DNA from: Bacillus sp. CH140a_4T | Lineage (GTDB): Bacteria; Bacillota; Bacilli; Bacillales; Bacillaceae_G | Reading direction: 5' to 3' | Length of the DNA stretch: 64,000 bases | NCBI RefSeq assembly: GCF_008923725.1 | Contig: NZ_WBPF01000002.1 | Span: 1 to 64,000 of the forward strand | Shown here: positions 40,606 to 49,527 of the stretch, piece after piece | How the letters are laid out: each line of letters opens with the position of its first letter | How positions within the stretch are numbered: position 1 is the stretch's first letter | The notes under the pieces: model-generated | What the model was told of the DNA's origin: nothing | Database searches by the model: none | Seen by the model: the letters and a program-made list of their open reading frames with translations, nothing else | Translations under genes and position numbers: made by a program

Positions 40606-41349
40606 TTATTTAATGTCCTTACGTGTCATTCTGCGTATACCTATAAATAAAAATACTGTTGTGTAAAAAATGTTCATAATGAAAAAGAAAAATGTATTCT
40701 TGAATCCTTGAATACCATGTAGTTTTATTGGATCCATCGCTAAAGCTGAGTAAGAAAAAGGCCATATATATCCAATGCCCATTAAATAAAAAATAATCCC
40801 TAAAAATGTAAAAGCTACTCCAATACCTATTGGAACTACAAAACTCTTTAATGATGTAGAAAGCCATAGCTGAAGAGATGCTATAGAAATAGTTCCAATC
40901 CAAGCATAAAATACCCATTTAAGTAGTACCATAGGGAATGGATGAGAAAAATCTAAAAAATTCCCTGAAATTATATAGAGTATTACTAAAAATATCTGGG
41001 TAACCAAAGAAAGTAATGAGATAACAATAAGCTTTGAAAGGTAAATATTAGTTATAGAAATAGGCAATGATAATATTTTATTCCAATTATTACCTGAATC
41101 TTCATATCTGCAAACCAGAGAACTATAAACACCTATTAATATAGGAAATAAAAACATACTATACAACATACCTATTTGTGTCCAAGCTTGCATCCATTCA
41201 TTTTTACCAGCACCTGCAAGTACTTCTCGATTAAACTGGAAATTTAGTAGACCCAATAAGATACAAATAAAAGGTATACATAGCATAATAATCCACATCT
41301 TAGATCTTTTTAATTTTAATAATTCTGTAGAAATAGCTAGTCTAAGCAT
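40606..41349 (-). CDS. lanG: LanG, immunity ABC transporter permease
   Basis: 247 residues with six hydrophobic helices and the LanG/LanE type opening (ISTELLKLKRSKMW). It is the third gene of a lanFEG operon transcribed toward the biosynthetic genes. With LanE it forms the membrane part of the exporter that removes the lantibiotic from the producer's membrane. It starts 15 bases after LanE. Related to LanE at low identity. Confidence 0.88.
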   Translation of the reverse strand: MLRLAISTELLKLKRSKMWIIMLCIPFICILLGLLNFQFNREVLAGAGKNEWMQAWTQIGMLYSMFLFPILIGVYSSLVCRYEDSGNNWNKILSLPISITNIYLSKLIVISLLSLVTQIFLVILYIISGNFLDFSHPFPMVLLKWVFYAWIGTISIASLQLWLSTSLKSFVVPIGIGVAFTFLGIIFYLMGIGYIWPFSYSALAMDPIKLHGIQGFKNTFFFFIMNIFYTTVFLFIGIRRMTRKDIK

Positions 41350-41364
41350 AAAAACAATCCTTCC

Positions 41365-42105
41365 TTAGTTAGTATCTTTTTTCATAAAATGTTTTAATCC
41401 TACTAGAATTAGGATGATGCCTACTACAATACTTAAAAATAAATTGGATAATGAATTAACATTTGGTTGATACGTCATTTGGTTTCCGACTACTTTAAGC
41501 ATGAGAGGACCAGTAATTGATGGATACGTCCAAATAAGAAATTTACTGATAGGTATCATTTGTCCCAAATAACCTAAAAAAGATCCAAGAATACCTACTG
41601 TTAATGAAAATGCTTGATTTTTTATTAAGACAGAAACCCAAGTTTGCAGAGCTACAATCGCAATACTAGAAATCCAAGTTGTCGCTAGGAATTTTAGTAT
41701 TAAATTTACTGGAAAAGATCCAGGGTAATCTAAGACATTACCTATTATTAACATACTGAAAAATAAAATAATTAGAGGTATTAAAAGTAAAATCATAGTC
41801 GTAATTATTTTACATATATAAAGTGATGCTTTATTAATAGGCGTAGCCAATAGCATTTTCCATGTATTCTCTTTATGTTCTACATCAACAAGCCTAGATA
41901 CAATTGTGGCAATCATAATTGGCACAAATAAACCGTTTAGTATGCCGAAGTTTGATATTAAGTTATCCCAAATATGAAATTCCTGACGGGCCTTTGCTGT
42001 TAAAGCAAAAACCCAAGCAATCTCTAATATACTCATTAAAATAATAACAAATATAAAACGTTTTCTTTTTAACTTAAGAAATTCGCTTCTTAATAGGGAT
42101 ATCAT
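41365..42105 (-). CDS. lanE: LanE, immunity ABC transporter permease
   Basis: 246 residues, six helices, starting MISLLRSEFLKLKRKRFIFV, the typical positive segment of LanE/MutE proteins. Its start overlaps the LanF stop by one base (TAATG), so translation is coupled. Partner of LanG and LanF in producer self-protection. Confidence 0.88.
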   Translation of the reverse strand: MISLLRSEFLKLKRKRFIFVIILMSILEIAWVFALTAKARQEFHIWDNLISNFGILNGLFVPIMIATIVSRLVDVEHKENTWKMLLATPINKASLYICKIITTMILLLIPLIILFFSMLIIGNVLDYPGSFPVNLILKFLATTWISSIAIVALQTWVSVLIKNQAFSLTVGILGSFLGYLGQMIPISKFLIWTYPSITGPLMLKVVGNQMTYQPNVNSLSNLFLSIVVGIILILVGLKHFMKKDTN

Positions 42106-43019
42106 TACAGACTTCCTCCTTTAGCTGTTAACTCAAGGAAAATATCTTCTAATGTACGTTTCTCTTCTTCAATTCTATAAACTGACATATTATTATTTAT
42201 CATCAGTCGGTTTGCTTGGGCAACTTGTTCTTCAGTATATGTATTTAAAACTAGAGAGTCACCTTCTATTTTGGAGAAAATCTCATTTCTTAATAGAATT
42301 TTGTGGGCATCGCTTAAGTTATCGACTTTCATTCTAATAATTGAATTACTTTGCTGTCTTAATTTTGCTATGTCATCCTGAAAAATTAAAACCCCATTTT
42401 GAATAATTCCAACTTGAGTAGCTATATGGTCTATTTCACTTAATAAATGACTTGAAATAATGACTGTCATACCATATTTACTAGGTAATTCTTTAATAAG
42501 TTCACGTATTTCATGTATACCTGATGGGTCTAGACCATTAGTTGGTTCATCGAGAATTAAAAGTTTTGGAAATGCTAAAAGTGATGAGGCAATACCCAAC
42601 CTTTGTTTCATACCTAATGAATAATTCTTTACTAATTTCTCTTTTTGATTTTTTAATCTTACTATTTCAAGGACTTCATCTATATTTTTTCGTGGAACAT
42701 TAAGCATTCTGCGGATTATCTCTAAATTTTCATATCCCGTTAAATGTCCATAATAAGAAGGGGATTCAACAAGGGAACCAATTTGCTTTAAAATGTTTAG
42801 CCTATTTGTTTTTAAATCTTGGCCAAATATTTTGATGTCACCGTTTGTTGGTTTGACTAGTCCTAATAGCATCTTTATAGTTGTTGTTTTTCCAGCTCCA
42901 TTTGGTCCTAAAAAACCATAAATCTCACCCTCGTTAACTTTTAAATCTATATTATTTACATTAAAAGTATCTCCGTGTTTTTTGGAAAGGTTATGTGTTT
43001 GCACAATATATTTAGACAT
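42105..43019 (-). CDS. lanF: LanF, immunity ABC transporter ATPase
   Basis: 304 residues; GAGGTGG before ATG. Walker A GPNGAGKTTT (about 39-48), signature YSLGMKQRLG, Walker B LLILDEPTNGLD, and the BcrA/LanF-type C-terminal ~80 residues. First gene of the lanFEG operon, which has its own promoter and can be expressed apart from lanAMT. No separate LanI lipoprotein gene is seen. Confidence 0.9.
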   Translation of the reverse strand: MSKYIVQTHNLSKKHGDTFNVNNIDLKVNEGEIYGFLGPNGAGKTTTIKMLLGLVKPTNGDIKIFGQDLKTNRLNILKQIGSLVESPSYYGHLTGYENLEIIRRMLNVPRKNIDEVLEIVRLKNQKEKLVKNYSLGMKQRLGIASSLLAFPKLLILDEPTNGLDPSGIHEIRELIKELPSKYGMTVIISSHLLSEIDHIATQVGIIQNGVLIFQDDIAKLRQQSNSIIRMKVDNLSDAHKILLRNEIFSKIEGDSLVLNTYTEEQVAQANRLMINNNMSVYRIEEEKRTLEDIFLELTAKGGSL

Positions 43020-43138
43020 ATAAATACCACCTCATCATTTTATATTTATTAACTTAATATCATTATACAATGATAATCTTAAGTTAAAATTCAGCTTACC
43101 TTAAGATTACCTTATGTATGTAAATAAATTATCTATTT

Positions 43139-43176
43139 GGGGTACCGCCCACATTTTAATGAAAATATACGCTAAG
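43139..43176 (+). mobile_element. Tn4430-type 38-bp terminal inverted repeat, left end
   Basis: Starts GGGGTACCGCC and ends ACGCTAAG, exactly 38 bp, as in the Tn3-family elements Tn4430/Tn5401 of B. thuringiensis (known consensus from memory). It points rightward, into the cargo region. A partner in opposite orientation lies at 55226-55263. The five bases before it are TATTT. Confidence 0.8.
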
Positions 43177-43510
43177 CAAATTTCGACATAAAAGAAGCCG
43201 AAAATAGAAATTTATTGAATTTTATAATTAAAAAAGCGTTCATTAAGTAATAAAATTACTCGAACGAACACCTTTTTTAATTATTCAGTTTGATAATAGA
43301 ATTAATCAAAAATCACATCAATATCACTAATATAATTACTTTGTTTCTTTAAAGAATCCTGCCAACCAAATGACATGAAACTCACGCTAAGACATTTTTG
43401 AGTAGAAAAAGCCTTGACTATCTTATGCTAAGAAAAATCACTTACCTAAAACAAAAAAGACTGTATCCAGATGCTACATGTTACTATGTATCTGGTTTTT
43501 ATTTATATGA
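43177..43510. other. Non-coding stretch with a relic transposon end
   Basis: No gene. A terminator-like inverted repeat (AATTAAAAAAGCGTTC ... GAACGAACACCTTTTTTAATT) lies at about 43227-43283. At about 43353-43391 CCTGCCAAC...CTCACGCTAAG looks like a decayed copy of the 38-bp transposon end with one extra base. CCAGATGCTACAT / ATGTATCTGG (43466-43497) may end the crcB operon on the minus strand. Confidence 0.45.
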
Positions 43511-43873
43511 TTATATTTTACCTACCTGTATGCCTAAAAATGCTAACAATATACCAATGATATAAGAAGCACCTATGTATAGAAAGAAAATCCCCCATCT
43601 CTTATTTGCACCAAGTTGAATAGACTCCAATTTAAATGTAGAAAAGGTAGTGAAAGCTCCCATGAATCCTGTTCCTAATAGTAATTGCCAACTTTTATCT
43701 ATTCCTTTACCAAGGATATACCCTAATAGAAAAGCTCCTGTCAAATTAATAAGAAAGGTAGCAATCGGAAAAGATGATAAATTTCTTTTCTTGAACCAAT
43801 TACTGATACCAAAGCGGGAGATAGCACCAAAGAAGCCTCCAATTGCCACCAATAAAGCATGATATTCTGTCAT
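43511..43873 (-). CDS. crcB: Fluoride channel Fluc/CrcB, second copy
   Basis: 120 residues, four hydrophobic helices, with the family motifs [27 protein letters not shown] and [16 protein letters not shown] (phenylalanine box). Fluc proteins are dual-topology dimers that let fluoride out of the cell. Its start overlaps the stop of the other copy by one base, so the two are made together and may form a heterodimer, as in many Gram-positive bacteria. A fluoride riboswitch lies upstream of the pair. Confidence 0.93.
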   Translation of the reverse strand: MTEYHALLVAIGGFFGAISRFGISNWFKKRNLSSFPIATFLINLTGAFLLGYILGKGIDKSWQLLLGTGFMGAFTTFSTFKLESIQLGANKRWGIFFLYIGASYIIGILLAFLGIQVGKI

Positions 43874-44307
43874 TACTTTATGCCTCCTTTTGACTGTAGA
43901 ACAGATTTCTTTTGAGTGCGTTTCACAAATAAAGTAATTCCAAGCTTATAGCCTATTCCAGACATCAGAAGTCCACCTAACATACTGAAACATACATATA
44001 AAATTGCAAATATCCATTCCGCATGGTTAATTAACTTAACAGTTTCCACACTAAATGTGGAAAAGGTAGTAAATGATCCTACAAAACCTGTTCCAATTCC
44101 TGTGACAATCTCTGAAGGAAAAATGTTCAAGCGGGAAATATAAGTAGTAATCCAACTTAATACAAAACATCCAATTAAATTGATTAACAATGTAGCTAAA
44201 GGGAATGAATGATGCCAAAATGTATCAATATTTAATCCTAAATAATAACGAGAAAGAGCACCTAATACCCCAGCTATACCAACAATAATATACACCATTT
44301 TCTTCAC
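43873..44307 (-). CDS. crcB: Fluoride channel Fluc/CrcB, first copy
   Basis: 144 residues, four helices; motifs [24 protein letters not shown] and [16 protein letters not shown]. It is the first gene behind the fluoride riboswitch terminator. It has a basic C-terminal extension ([14 protein letters not shown]). Together with the next gene it should lower cytoplasmic fluoride. Confidence 0.93.
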   Translation of the reverse strand: MKKMVYIIVGIAGVLGALSRYYLGLNIDTFWHHSFPLATLLINLIGCFVLSWITTYISRLNIFPSEIVTGIGTGFVGSFTTFSTFSVETVKLINHAEWIFAILYVCFSMLGGLLMSGIGYKLGITLFVKRTQKKSVLQSKGGIK

Positions 44308-44333
44308 CTCTTTTATAGTCTGCTCAAAAAAAT

Positions 44334-44410
44334 AGACTCCTACCAGTAAATACTTGCTTACTGGTAGGAGTCATCAGCTCTAAGGCAATTAAGGCGAACT
44401 CCATCGCCCA
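44334..44410 (-). promoter_or_regulatory. Fluoride (crcB) riboswitch with terminator
   Basis: Read on the minus strand: GGGCGATGGAGTTCGCC (44409-44393), matching the conserved core of the crcB-motif aptamer, then CTGATGACTCCTACCAG, with the conserved CTCCTA pseudoknot partner. ACTCCTACCAGTAA/TTACTGGTAGGAGT then forms a terminator stem followed by TATTTTTTT, overlapping the aptamer. Fluoride binding should prevent termination and switch on the two crcB genes directly behind. Confidence 0.9.
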
Positions 44411-44535
44411 TGCAGTTATATTAGCTATTGTAGCAAATAAATGTTATTCTGCCTACTGAAATAAGAGGTATACTTTGAGGTTCATACCAAAAAAATTATC
44501 ACTACTATAGAGAGGCATGGTTAATAAAACCTCAA

Positions 44536-44922
44536 TTATATAATTAGTAAAAAATAAGATGAAATAACTAAAATAACTGCGATAACTAAGGTTGATAGCC
44601 ATATAATCAATGTGGTATGTGCACGAAATGTTTGTGAGTTAATGTTTTGGCGTTTAATTAAATATTGTAGTGTTGCAATAATAATAATACCTATGCCAGC
44701 AATAACTGATCCTATTCCAATTCCAATCGCAACTTTATTGTTAAATGTGGAAAGCTCTTTTCGAACGGCTAAATGAAGATTAGCTACAAGAAATCCTAAA
44801 CCAGCAATAGCAATGGCAGTACGTAACCAAGCTAAATATGTTCTTTCGTTAGCTAAATGTTGCTGAATATATTTTGAATCCACTGTTTCGAAGGCTTTTT
44901 CTGTCGTTTTCTGTTGTCTCAT
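44536..44922 (-). CDS. DUF202 (YidH-type) membrane protein
   Basis: 128 residues with three helices. The family signature LANERTYLAWLRTAIAIAG is at residues ~23-42. The molecular function of DUF202 proteins is unknown. It lies 17 bases behind lgt and upstream of the fluoride riboswitch; the riboswitch terminator could separate it from crcB when fluoride is absent. Confidence 0.85.
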   Translation of the reverse strand: MRQQKTTEKAFETVDSKYIQQHLANERTYLAWLRTAIAIAGLGFLVANLHLAVRKELSTFNNKVAIGIGIGSVIAGIGIIIIATLQYLIKRQNINSQTFRAHTTLIIWLSTLVIAVILVISSYFLLII

Positions 44923-44939
44923 TACATAGTTTCACTCCA

Positions 44940-45752
44940 TTAATCAGCAGTATAGTGTAGGTGTGCGTATCCTTTTTTACGTCTATACCATGCAATAAGA
45001 ATACTACAAATGATACACCCAATTGAGACTAACTGAGCTATCCTTATATGAGATGTTAACATGAGGCTATCTGTACGTAAGCCTTCTACAAAAAATCTTC
45101 CTACGGAATACCATAATAAATAAGTTAGAAAGATTTCTCCTCTTTTTAAATTAGCTCTTCTTAATAAAAGCAATAGAGCTACGCCTGTAATATTCCAAAT
45201 AGATTCGTATAGAAAAGTTGGATGATAATATGTGCCATTTATATTCATCTGATTAATAATAAATTCTGGTAAATGCAAAGATTCTAAAAAACTTTTAGAT
45301 ACAATCCCTCCGTGGGCCTCTTGGTTTATAAAGTTTCCCCATCGTCCAATTGCTTGTCCTAAAAGTAAACATGGAGCTAAAATATCCGCCATTTTCCAAA
45401 AAGAAAGATTTCGTTTTTTTGTAAACCATATAGTTGTTAATACAGCCCCAATAATACCACCATGGATTGCAATTCCGCCATGCCAAATTGCAAAAATTTC
45501 CCCTAGGTTATCTTTATAATAGTTCCATTCAAAGAATACATAATATATTCGTGCTGAAACAATTGAGATAGGTAAAGCCAGAAAGATTAAGTCGTAAAAT
45601 ATATCTGAAGGAACCCCACGTTTTTTCCCTTCATGAGTGGCTAAGATAAACCCTAATATAGCTCCTATACCAATAATAACTCCATACCAATGTACAGCAA
45701 TGGGCCCTAAGTGAATTGCAATAGGATCTAAGGGGTGGGTTTGTTCTGTCAT
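44940..45752 (-). CDS. lgt: Prolipoprotein diacylglyceryl transferase
   Basis: 270 residues, seven helices. The Lgt signature [14 protein letters not shown] is intact, with the preceding [10 protein letters not shown]. Lgt adds diacylglycerol from phosphatidylglycerol to the lipobox Cys of prelipoproteins. Usually this is a single chromosomal gene, so a mobile copy is an extra. RBS AGGAGG is well placed. It forms an operon with the DUF202 gene; the transfer operon encodes a lipoprotein, but a link is only a guess. Confidence 0.93.
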   Translation of the reverse strand: MTEQTHPLDPIAIHLGPIAVHWYGVIIGIGAILGFILATHEGKKRGVPSDIFYDLIFLALPISIVSARIYYVFFEWNYYKDNLGEIFAIWHGGIAIHGGIIGAVLTTIWFTKKRNLSFWKMADILAPCLLLGQAIGRWGNFINQEAHGGIVSKSFLESLHLPEFIINQMNINGTYYHPTFLYESIWNITGVALLLLLRRANLKRGEIFLTYLLWYSVGRFFVEGLRTDSLMLTSHIRIAQLVSIGCIICSILIAWYRRKKGYAHLHYTAD

Positions 45753-45906
45753 TAAAAAGCGCCTCCTTTTATTTAAAAGTATAACAATATATACATTTTA
45801 GATTATGTTTATTATAACATTGAAACTTACCCACATATAAACTTCCTTTTCTATCATTCGTATTAAATTGCAAATGATATCCCAAGAGTATTAAACATCT
45901 TTACGC

Positions 45907-45934
45907 CGTCCCAAAAACGATTATTTTCGGGACG
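45907..45934. repeat. Imperfect 28-bp palindrome
   Basis: CGTCCCAAAAACG...TTTTCGGGACG, in a 370-bp region (45753-46121) without a gene apart from the lgt promoter. Possible recombination or protein-binding site; may be a transposon remnant. Confidence 0.45.
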
Positions 45935-46184
45935 ATCGAATATCAAGCGATTTTCGCTAATTTTTTTCGAAAAACTTTCCCAAAACTCATCTCAAAAACT
46001 CTGTCGCTGATACGTACGTTTATGAACCATAATATATTGGAATAAAATAACTTTATCAACAAATGTTATGGATAAATATATACAAAGAGCAGCAGTTCAA
46101 AAAGTAAAATGGTGATTCAAGTTGAAAAACTACTCATTTGGGTGTTTTTTTCTCTGTCTTACATACACAAAAGGAGATTGCATC

Positions 46185-46346
46185 TTGAATATTATCGACT
46201 TAGAACTAGTACGAAAGCGAAAAATAAAGGGAAATAAAATGATTACAATACCAATTATTGAACGGGTCTTTAAAGTAAATGAAGAAATTCAGTTTGAAGT
46301 AACTGGTGAAAAAGAACTTCCTATTGCTTGGCTAGAAAAGGAATAG
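46185..46346 (+). CDS. Small hypothetical protein
   Basis: 53 residues from TTG at 46185, eight bases after AAAGGAG; an ATG at 46122 in the same frame lacks such a site. A compact basic-then-acidic sequence (NIIDLELVRKRKIKGNKMIT) that could be a small beta-rich DNA- or RNA-binding protein. Unrecognised. Confidence 0.45.
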   Translation: MNIIDLELVRKRKIKGNKMITIPIIERVFKVNEEIQFEVTGEKELPIAWLEKE

Positions 46347-46589
46347 ATACTTCTGTTCTTGTTTATTTTTTTATAAAAACGAAAGTGGAATTTTGAATAT
46401 CAGTCATATATTTTTCATAATTTAATGCAAATAAAGTAAAACTTTAATCAGTAGGAAGGCTATTCATCCCCGCAGATTAATAGCTCTCACAAATGAGGCT
46501 TTTACGAACAGTTATACAATCAATAAATAAGGAAAAGATTTTTATCATTACCTTGAATTCTTTTTACAAATACGCATCGAACCACAAAA

Positions 46590-46612
46590 AGAACCAGCTT
46601 ACAACTGGTTCT
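46590..46612 (-). terminator. Terminator overlapping the resolvase stop
   Basis: AGAACCAG-CTTACAA-CTGGTTCT, followed on the minus strand by TTTTTGTGG. The stop codon at 46599 is in the loop. Confidence 0.7.
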
Positions 46613-47246
46613 GATTCAGTGTACGTTCATATTCCTTGATTATTTTATAAAAGGTATTTTTCTTTAAATCTAACATTTCCATAAATTGAACTCCTGTTAT
46701 TTTTTTATCTTTCCACTTTGGATAAGTTTCTTCTATTATATATAGCTGCTTTTGGCTTAAGGATGAGAGGTTAAATTGAGGACGCCCTAAATGTTTTCCT
46801 TGAGATTTAGCTACCGCAATTCCTTCAGCTTGTCGCTGTCGAATTTTTTTGCGCTCTTGATCTGCAACATAGGAAAGCAAAGATAAAAATTGGTCTTCCA
46901 TTAATCGGCCCATATCACCCATCTCACGAAATTTCCGGCTATCAAACAGGGTTTCATTTTCTAAAACTACGATATCAGCTTGTAATTGTCTTGTTATATA
47001 CTTCCATTCTGAAATTACCTCATCATAATTGCGGCCCATACGATCTAATGCATCTATGTAGACAATATCACCTGTACTTAAAATTTTTCGTAATAATTGA
47101 TATTGAGGACGATCAAAATGTCGTCCACTTGCTTTATCAACAAAAATGCGTCGAGCTTCCACTCCTCGTTCCATCATCTTATGTAATTGACGTTGTTCAT
47201 TTTGATCTTTTGTACTTACACGTATATATCCGTAAACATTTGACAT
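46599..47246 (-). CDS. tnpR: Serine recombinase (Tn3-type resolvase)
   Basis: 215 residues. The N-terminal catalytic domain has the active Ser in YIRVSTKDQNEQRQ (about 11) and Arg residues in ALDRMGRNYDE. The linker helix and C-terminal HTH (QGKHLGRPQ... KITGVQFMEMLDLKKNTFYK) bind res. It resolves transposition cointegrates by recombination at res, which probably lies just upstream (47285-47420). No transposase gene goes with it here, so it is a survivor of a decayed element. Confidence 0.9.
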   Translation of the reverse strand: MSNVYGYIRVSTKDQNEQRQLHKMMERGVEARRIFVDKASGRHFDRPQYQLLRKILSTGDIVYIDALDRMGRNYDEVISEWKYITRQLQADIVVLENETLFDSRKFREMGDMGRLMEDQFLSLLSYVADQERKKIRQRQAEGIAVAKSQGKHLGRPQFNLSSLSQKQLYIIEETYPKWKDKKITGVQFMEMLDLKKNTFYKIIKEYERTLNQNQL

Positions 47247-47284
47247 TTTTTATATTCTCCTTACATTTGTTACCACAATTATAT

Positions 47285-47420
47285 CATTTTTGTTTATAAA
47301 GATGTTGATTAAAAATAAACGTTTATAAATCTAATTTAATCACCTTTGTAAACTTGATATATCAACGTTTCATAGATAGAGCCTCTTAGTTTATAAAAGT
47401 ATACCTTTACAAACATCATG
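47285..47420. promoter_or_regulatory. Probable res region of the resolvase
   Basis: Three blocks with related half-sites: GTTTATAAA...AACGTTTATAAA (about 47290-47330), TTTGTAAAC...CAACGTTTCATA (about 47346-47378) and GTTTATAAA...TTTACAAAC (about 47390-47415). A three-subsite layout next to tnpR is the usual Tn3-family res plan. Confidence 0.55.
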
Positions 47421-47562
47421 CGGAAGAAAAATACATTTCGTATTAATTAGTAAAACAATCAAAAGTAAGGTGAATTATACCATTTGTTTGGTACTAGATG
47501 TAATTTGGTATAATTGTATTTAAACAAATTATTGCTAATAGGTAGAGGAAGGAATATAGAGA

Positions 47563-48384
47563 GTGAAAAAAACATTTCAGGCCAAAAGATTCTTAATATC
47601 AATTCTAATGGTAGCCCTAGTGTTAATTATTTATTTTGTGATTCAATCAATTGTATCACCCGCAAGAGGGGTAACAAACCAAGACAATCCAATTCAGCTG
47701 GTAGGCGAACAGCCCAACGTTGAGATAAACAAACGAGTACCTAATCAATTTAACGGTCAAATACGGAAAGTTGCATATCTTACATTTGATGATGGACCAG
47801 GAAAGTATACAGCTGAGCTTTTAGATATACTAAAACAGCAAGATGTTAAAGTAACTTTTTTCTTAACTGGTAAGAATGTAAAGGCATATCCTGATTTAGT
47901 AAAACGAGAAAAAGTAGAAGGTCATTATGTGGGTATGCATAGCATGACTCATGATTTCAAAAAATTATATACAAATGGTGACTATGTTAATGAAATGACA
48001 ACAAATCAAAATTTAATAGCGAACATTATTAGAGAAAAACCACAATTAACCCGACCTCCTTATGGTTCTATGCCTGGATTAAATGAAGAACTTCGTAATA
48101 AGGTAGTAGATGGTAGATTTAAAGTATGGGATTGGACAATTGACTCCCTAGATTGGAAGTATAATAACGTACCTATAGAGTCTGCTTCAATGAATATTGC
48201 TCAAAATGTACTTACTAATGCAACGAAATCCCAAGAAGTTATATTAATGCATGATATTCACCCTCAAGCAGTTGCAGCCGTACCAGCCATTATAAAAGGA
48301 TTAAAGGAAAAAGGGTATGAATTTGAAGCATATCACGAAAACAATCACTTCCCTTTAAATTTCTGGCAGGATCCACGTATTTAA
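47563..48384 (+). CDS. Polysaccharide deacetylase (peptidoglycan deacetylase type)
   Basis: 273 residues from GTG at 47563 (GGAAGG upstream). A signal-anchor helix lies at residues ~5-27. The NodB domain has all five motifs: TFDDGP, HSMTHD, RPPYGS, VWDWTIDSLDW and LMHDIH, so Asp, the two metal His and the catalytic His are intact. It probably removes acetyl groups from cell-wall GlcNAc or MurNAc, and can give lysozyme resistance. Lies within the transposon-bounded cargo. Confidence 0.88.
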   Translation: MKKTFQAKRFLISILMVALVLIIYFVIQSIVSPARGVTNQDNPIQLVGEQPNVEINKRVPNQFNGQIRKVAYLTFDDGPGKYTAELLDILKQQDVKVTFFLTGKNVKAYPDLVKREKVEGHYVGMHSMTHDFKKLYTNGDYVNEMTTNQNLIANIIREKPQLTRPPYGSMPGLNEELRNKVVDGRFKVWDWTIDSLDWKYNNVPIESASMNIAQNVLTNATKSQEVILMHDIHPQAVAAVPAIIKGLKEKGYEFEAYHENNHFPLNFWQDPRI

Positions 48385-48449
48385 ACAGTGCCACAAAGCT
48401 CAAAATTATAAAGGTTCCACGTTATATCGTAATCTCAAAAACTCTAAAA

Positions 48450-48481
48450 GCCCCTGACTAAGTAGATACATAGTCAGGGGC
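48450..48481. terminator. Terminator between deacetylase and spo0M
   Basis: GCCCCTGACTA and TAGTCAGGGGC are perfect arms with a ten-base loop; A/T-rich on the left side, so most likely used by spo0M on the minus strand. Confidence 0.8.
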
Positions 48482-48511
48482 CATATAAATTATCAATTTG
48501 ATAATGAGGTA

Positions 48512-49465
48512 TTACTCATCATCATTATCTCCAAAGAAATCTCCTAGGAACGATTCTTCTTCTTCAATGCCTAGTTCTTCGGTTGCTTCTTCTACCATTT
48601 CCTCTACACCTAATCCATCGATTAATTCATTCAATAACATGCCACCTAATATTCCGACAGCTAAACCACCAATCATACCTGTAATTGGATTTCTTTCATT
48701 ACTGCTCTGATGGGCTTGTTGTGTTTGATATGAGAATGGTTGTGCATAAGCATGCGGAGCATTTACCATTTCATTTATATATTCTTTTAAAATATTAGCT
48801 ATTTGTCTACTTTCTTTTAATACATCTTGTTCAATGAAAAATTCACGTCTTGCTTCCATTTCCCCATGTCTAGTTCTGCAATCTACTTCCATCCAAATGC
48901 GAATCCCTGACTCTTCATAAGCAAAACGAATCTCTATTTCATCAACTTCGTTTACAAATAATTCTCTTGGGAAAAAGGAAAACTCTTGGCCCCATGTATC
49001 TAATTTACCCGATGTAGATTTTTCCTGGAATCCTAATCGATTCAATGCATAAAAAACATTTTGCACTTCTTCCGGTACTTCAATAACAAGACGATCAAAG
49101 TCTTTTCGATCTACGCCACCTTCAATGTCTAAGTGCGTATCGAAATAGTAAGAAACTCCACCTCTAGATACAGGCAGGTCTCTTGGGATATCATAAGAAA
49201 ATGAGATTACCTTGGACTCCTCTGGAAGAATGTTATAGAATCCGTTCAATGGAATTGTTGCTACCTTACGTGTAACAGATCCTTGTTTTGTTACAACACT
49301 CATCATGAAGTCTGCTGTAAGGCTATTCATTTTTTGTTCAACTTGACCGCCTTCAATCCAAGCTTCTCCATGCAGTGTTTCGCCAGCAGAATAAGATGGT
49401 TTTTTAAAACGTAAATCTACTGTTGCTGCACCTTTACCGAATTTAGCCAAAATCTTTTTAAACAT
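48512..49465 (-). CDS. spo0M: Spo0M family sporulation-control protein
   Basis: 317 residues. The N-terminal ~240 residues show the arrestin-like beta-sandwich of Spo0M (MFKKILAKFGKGAATVDLRF, VSYYFDTHLDIEGG, WMEVDCRTRHGEME). The C-terminus has a hydrophobic stretch (ITGMIGGLAVGILGGMLL) and an acidic tail. In B. subtilis Spo0M affects sporulation and cytoskeletal interaction. This copy lies in mobile cargo, next to chromosomal-type genes. The family is also common on B. cereus chromosomes, so the block may have been captured from one. Confidence 0.88.
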   Translation of the reverse strand: MFKKILAKFGKGAATVDLRFKKPSYSAGETLHGEAWIEGGQVEQKMNSLTADFMMSVVTKQGSVTRKVATIPLNGFYNILPEESKVISFSYDIPRDLPVSRGGVSYYFDTHLDIEGGVDRKDFDRLVIEVPEEVQNVFYALNRLGFQEKSTSGKLDTWGQEFSFFPRELFVNEVDEIEIRFAYEESGIRIWMEVDCRTRHGEMEARREFFIEQDVLKESRQIANILKEYINEMVNAPHAYAQPFSYQTQQAHQSSNERNPITGMIGGLAVGILGGMLLNELIDGLGVEEMVEEATEELGIEEEESFLGDFFGDNDDE

Positions 49466-49527
49466 TTTGTCTCTCCCTTTTTCCTTATAATGTATTTATT
49501 TTATTCATTAGAGAATCCAAACGGTAA

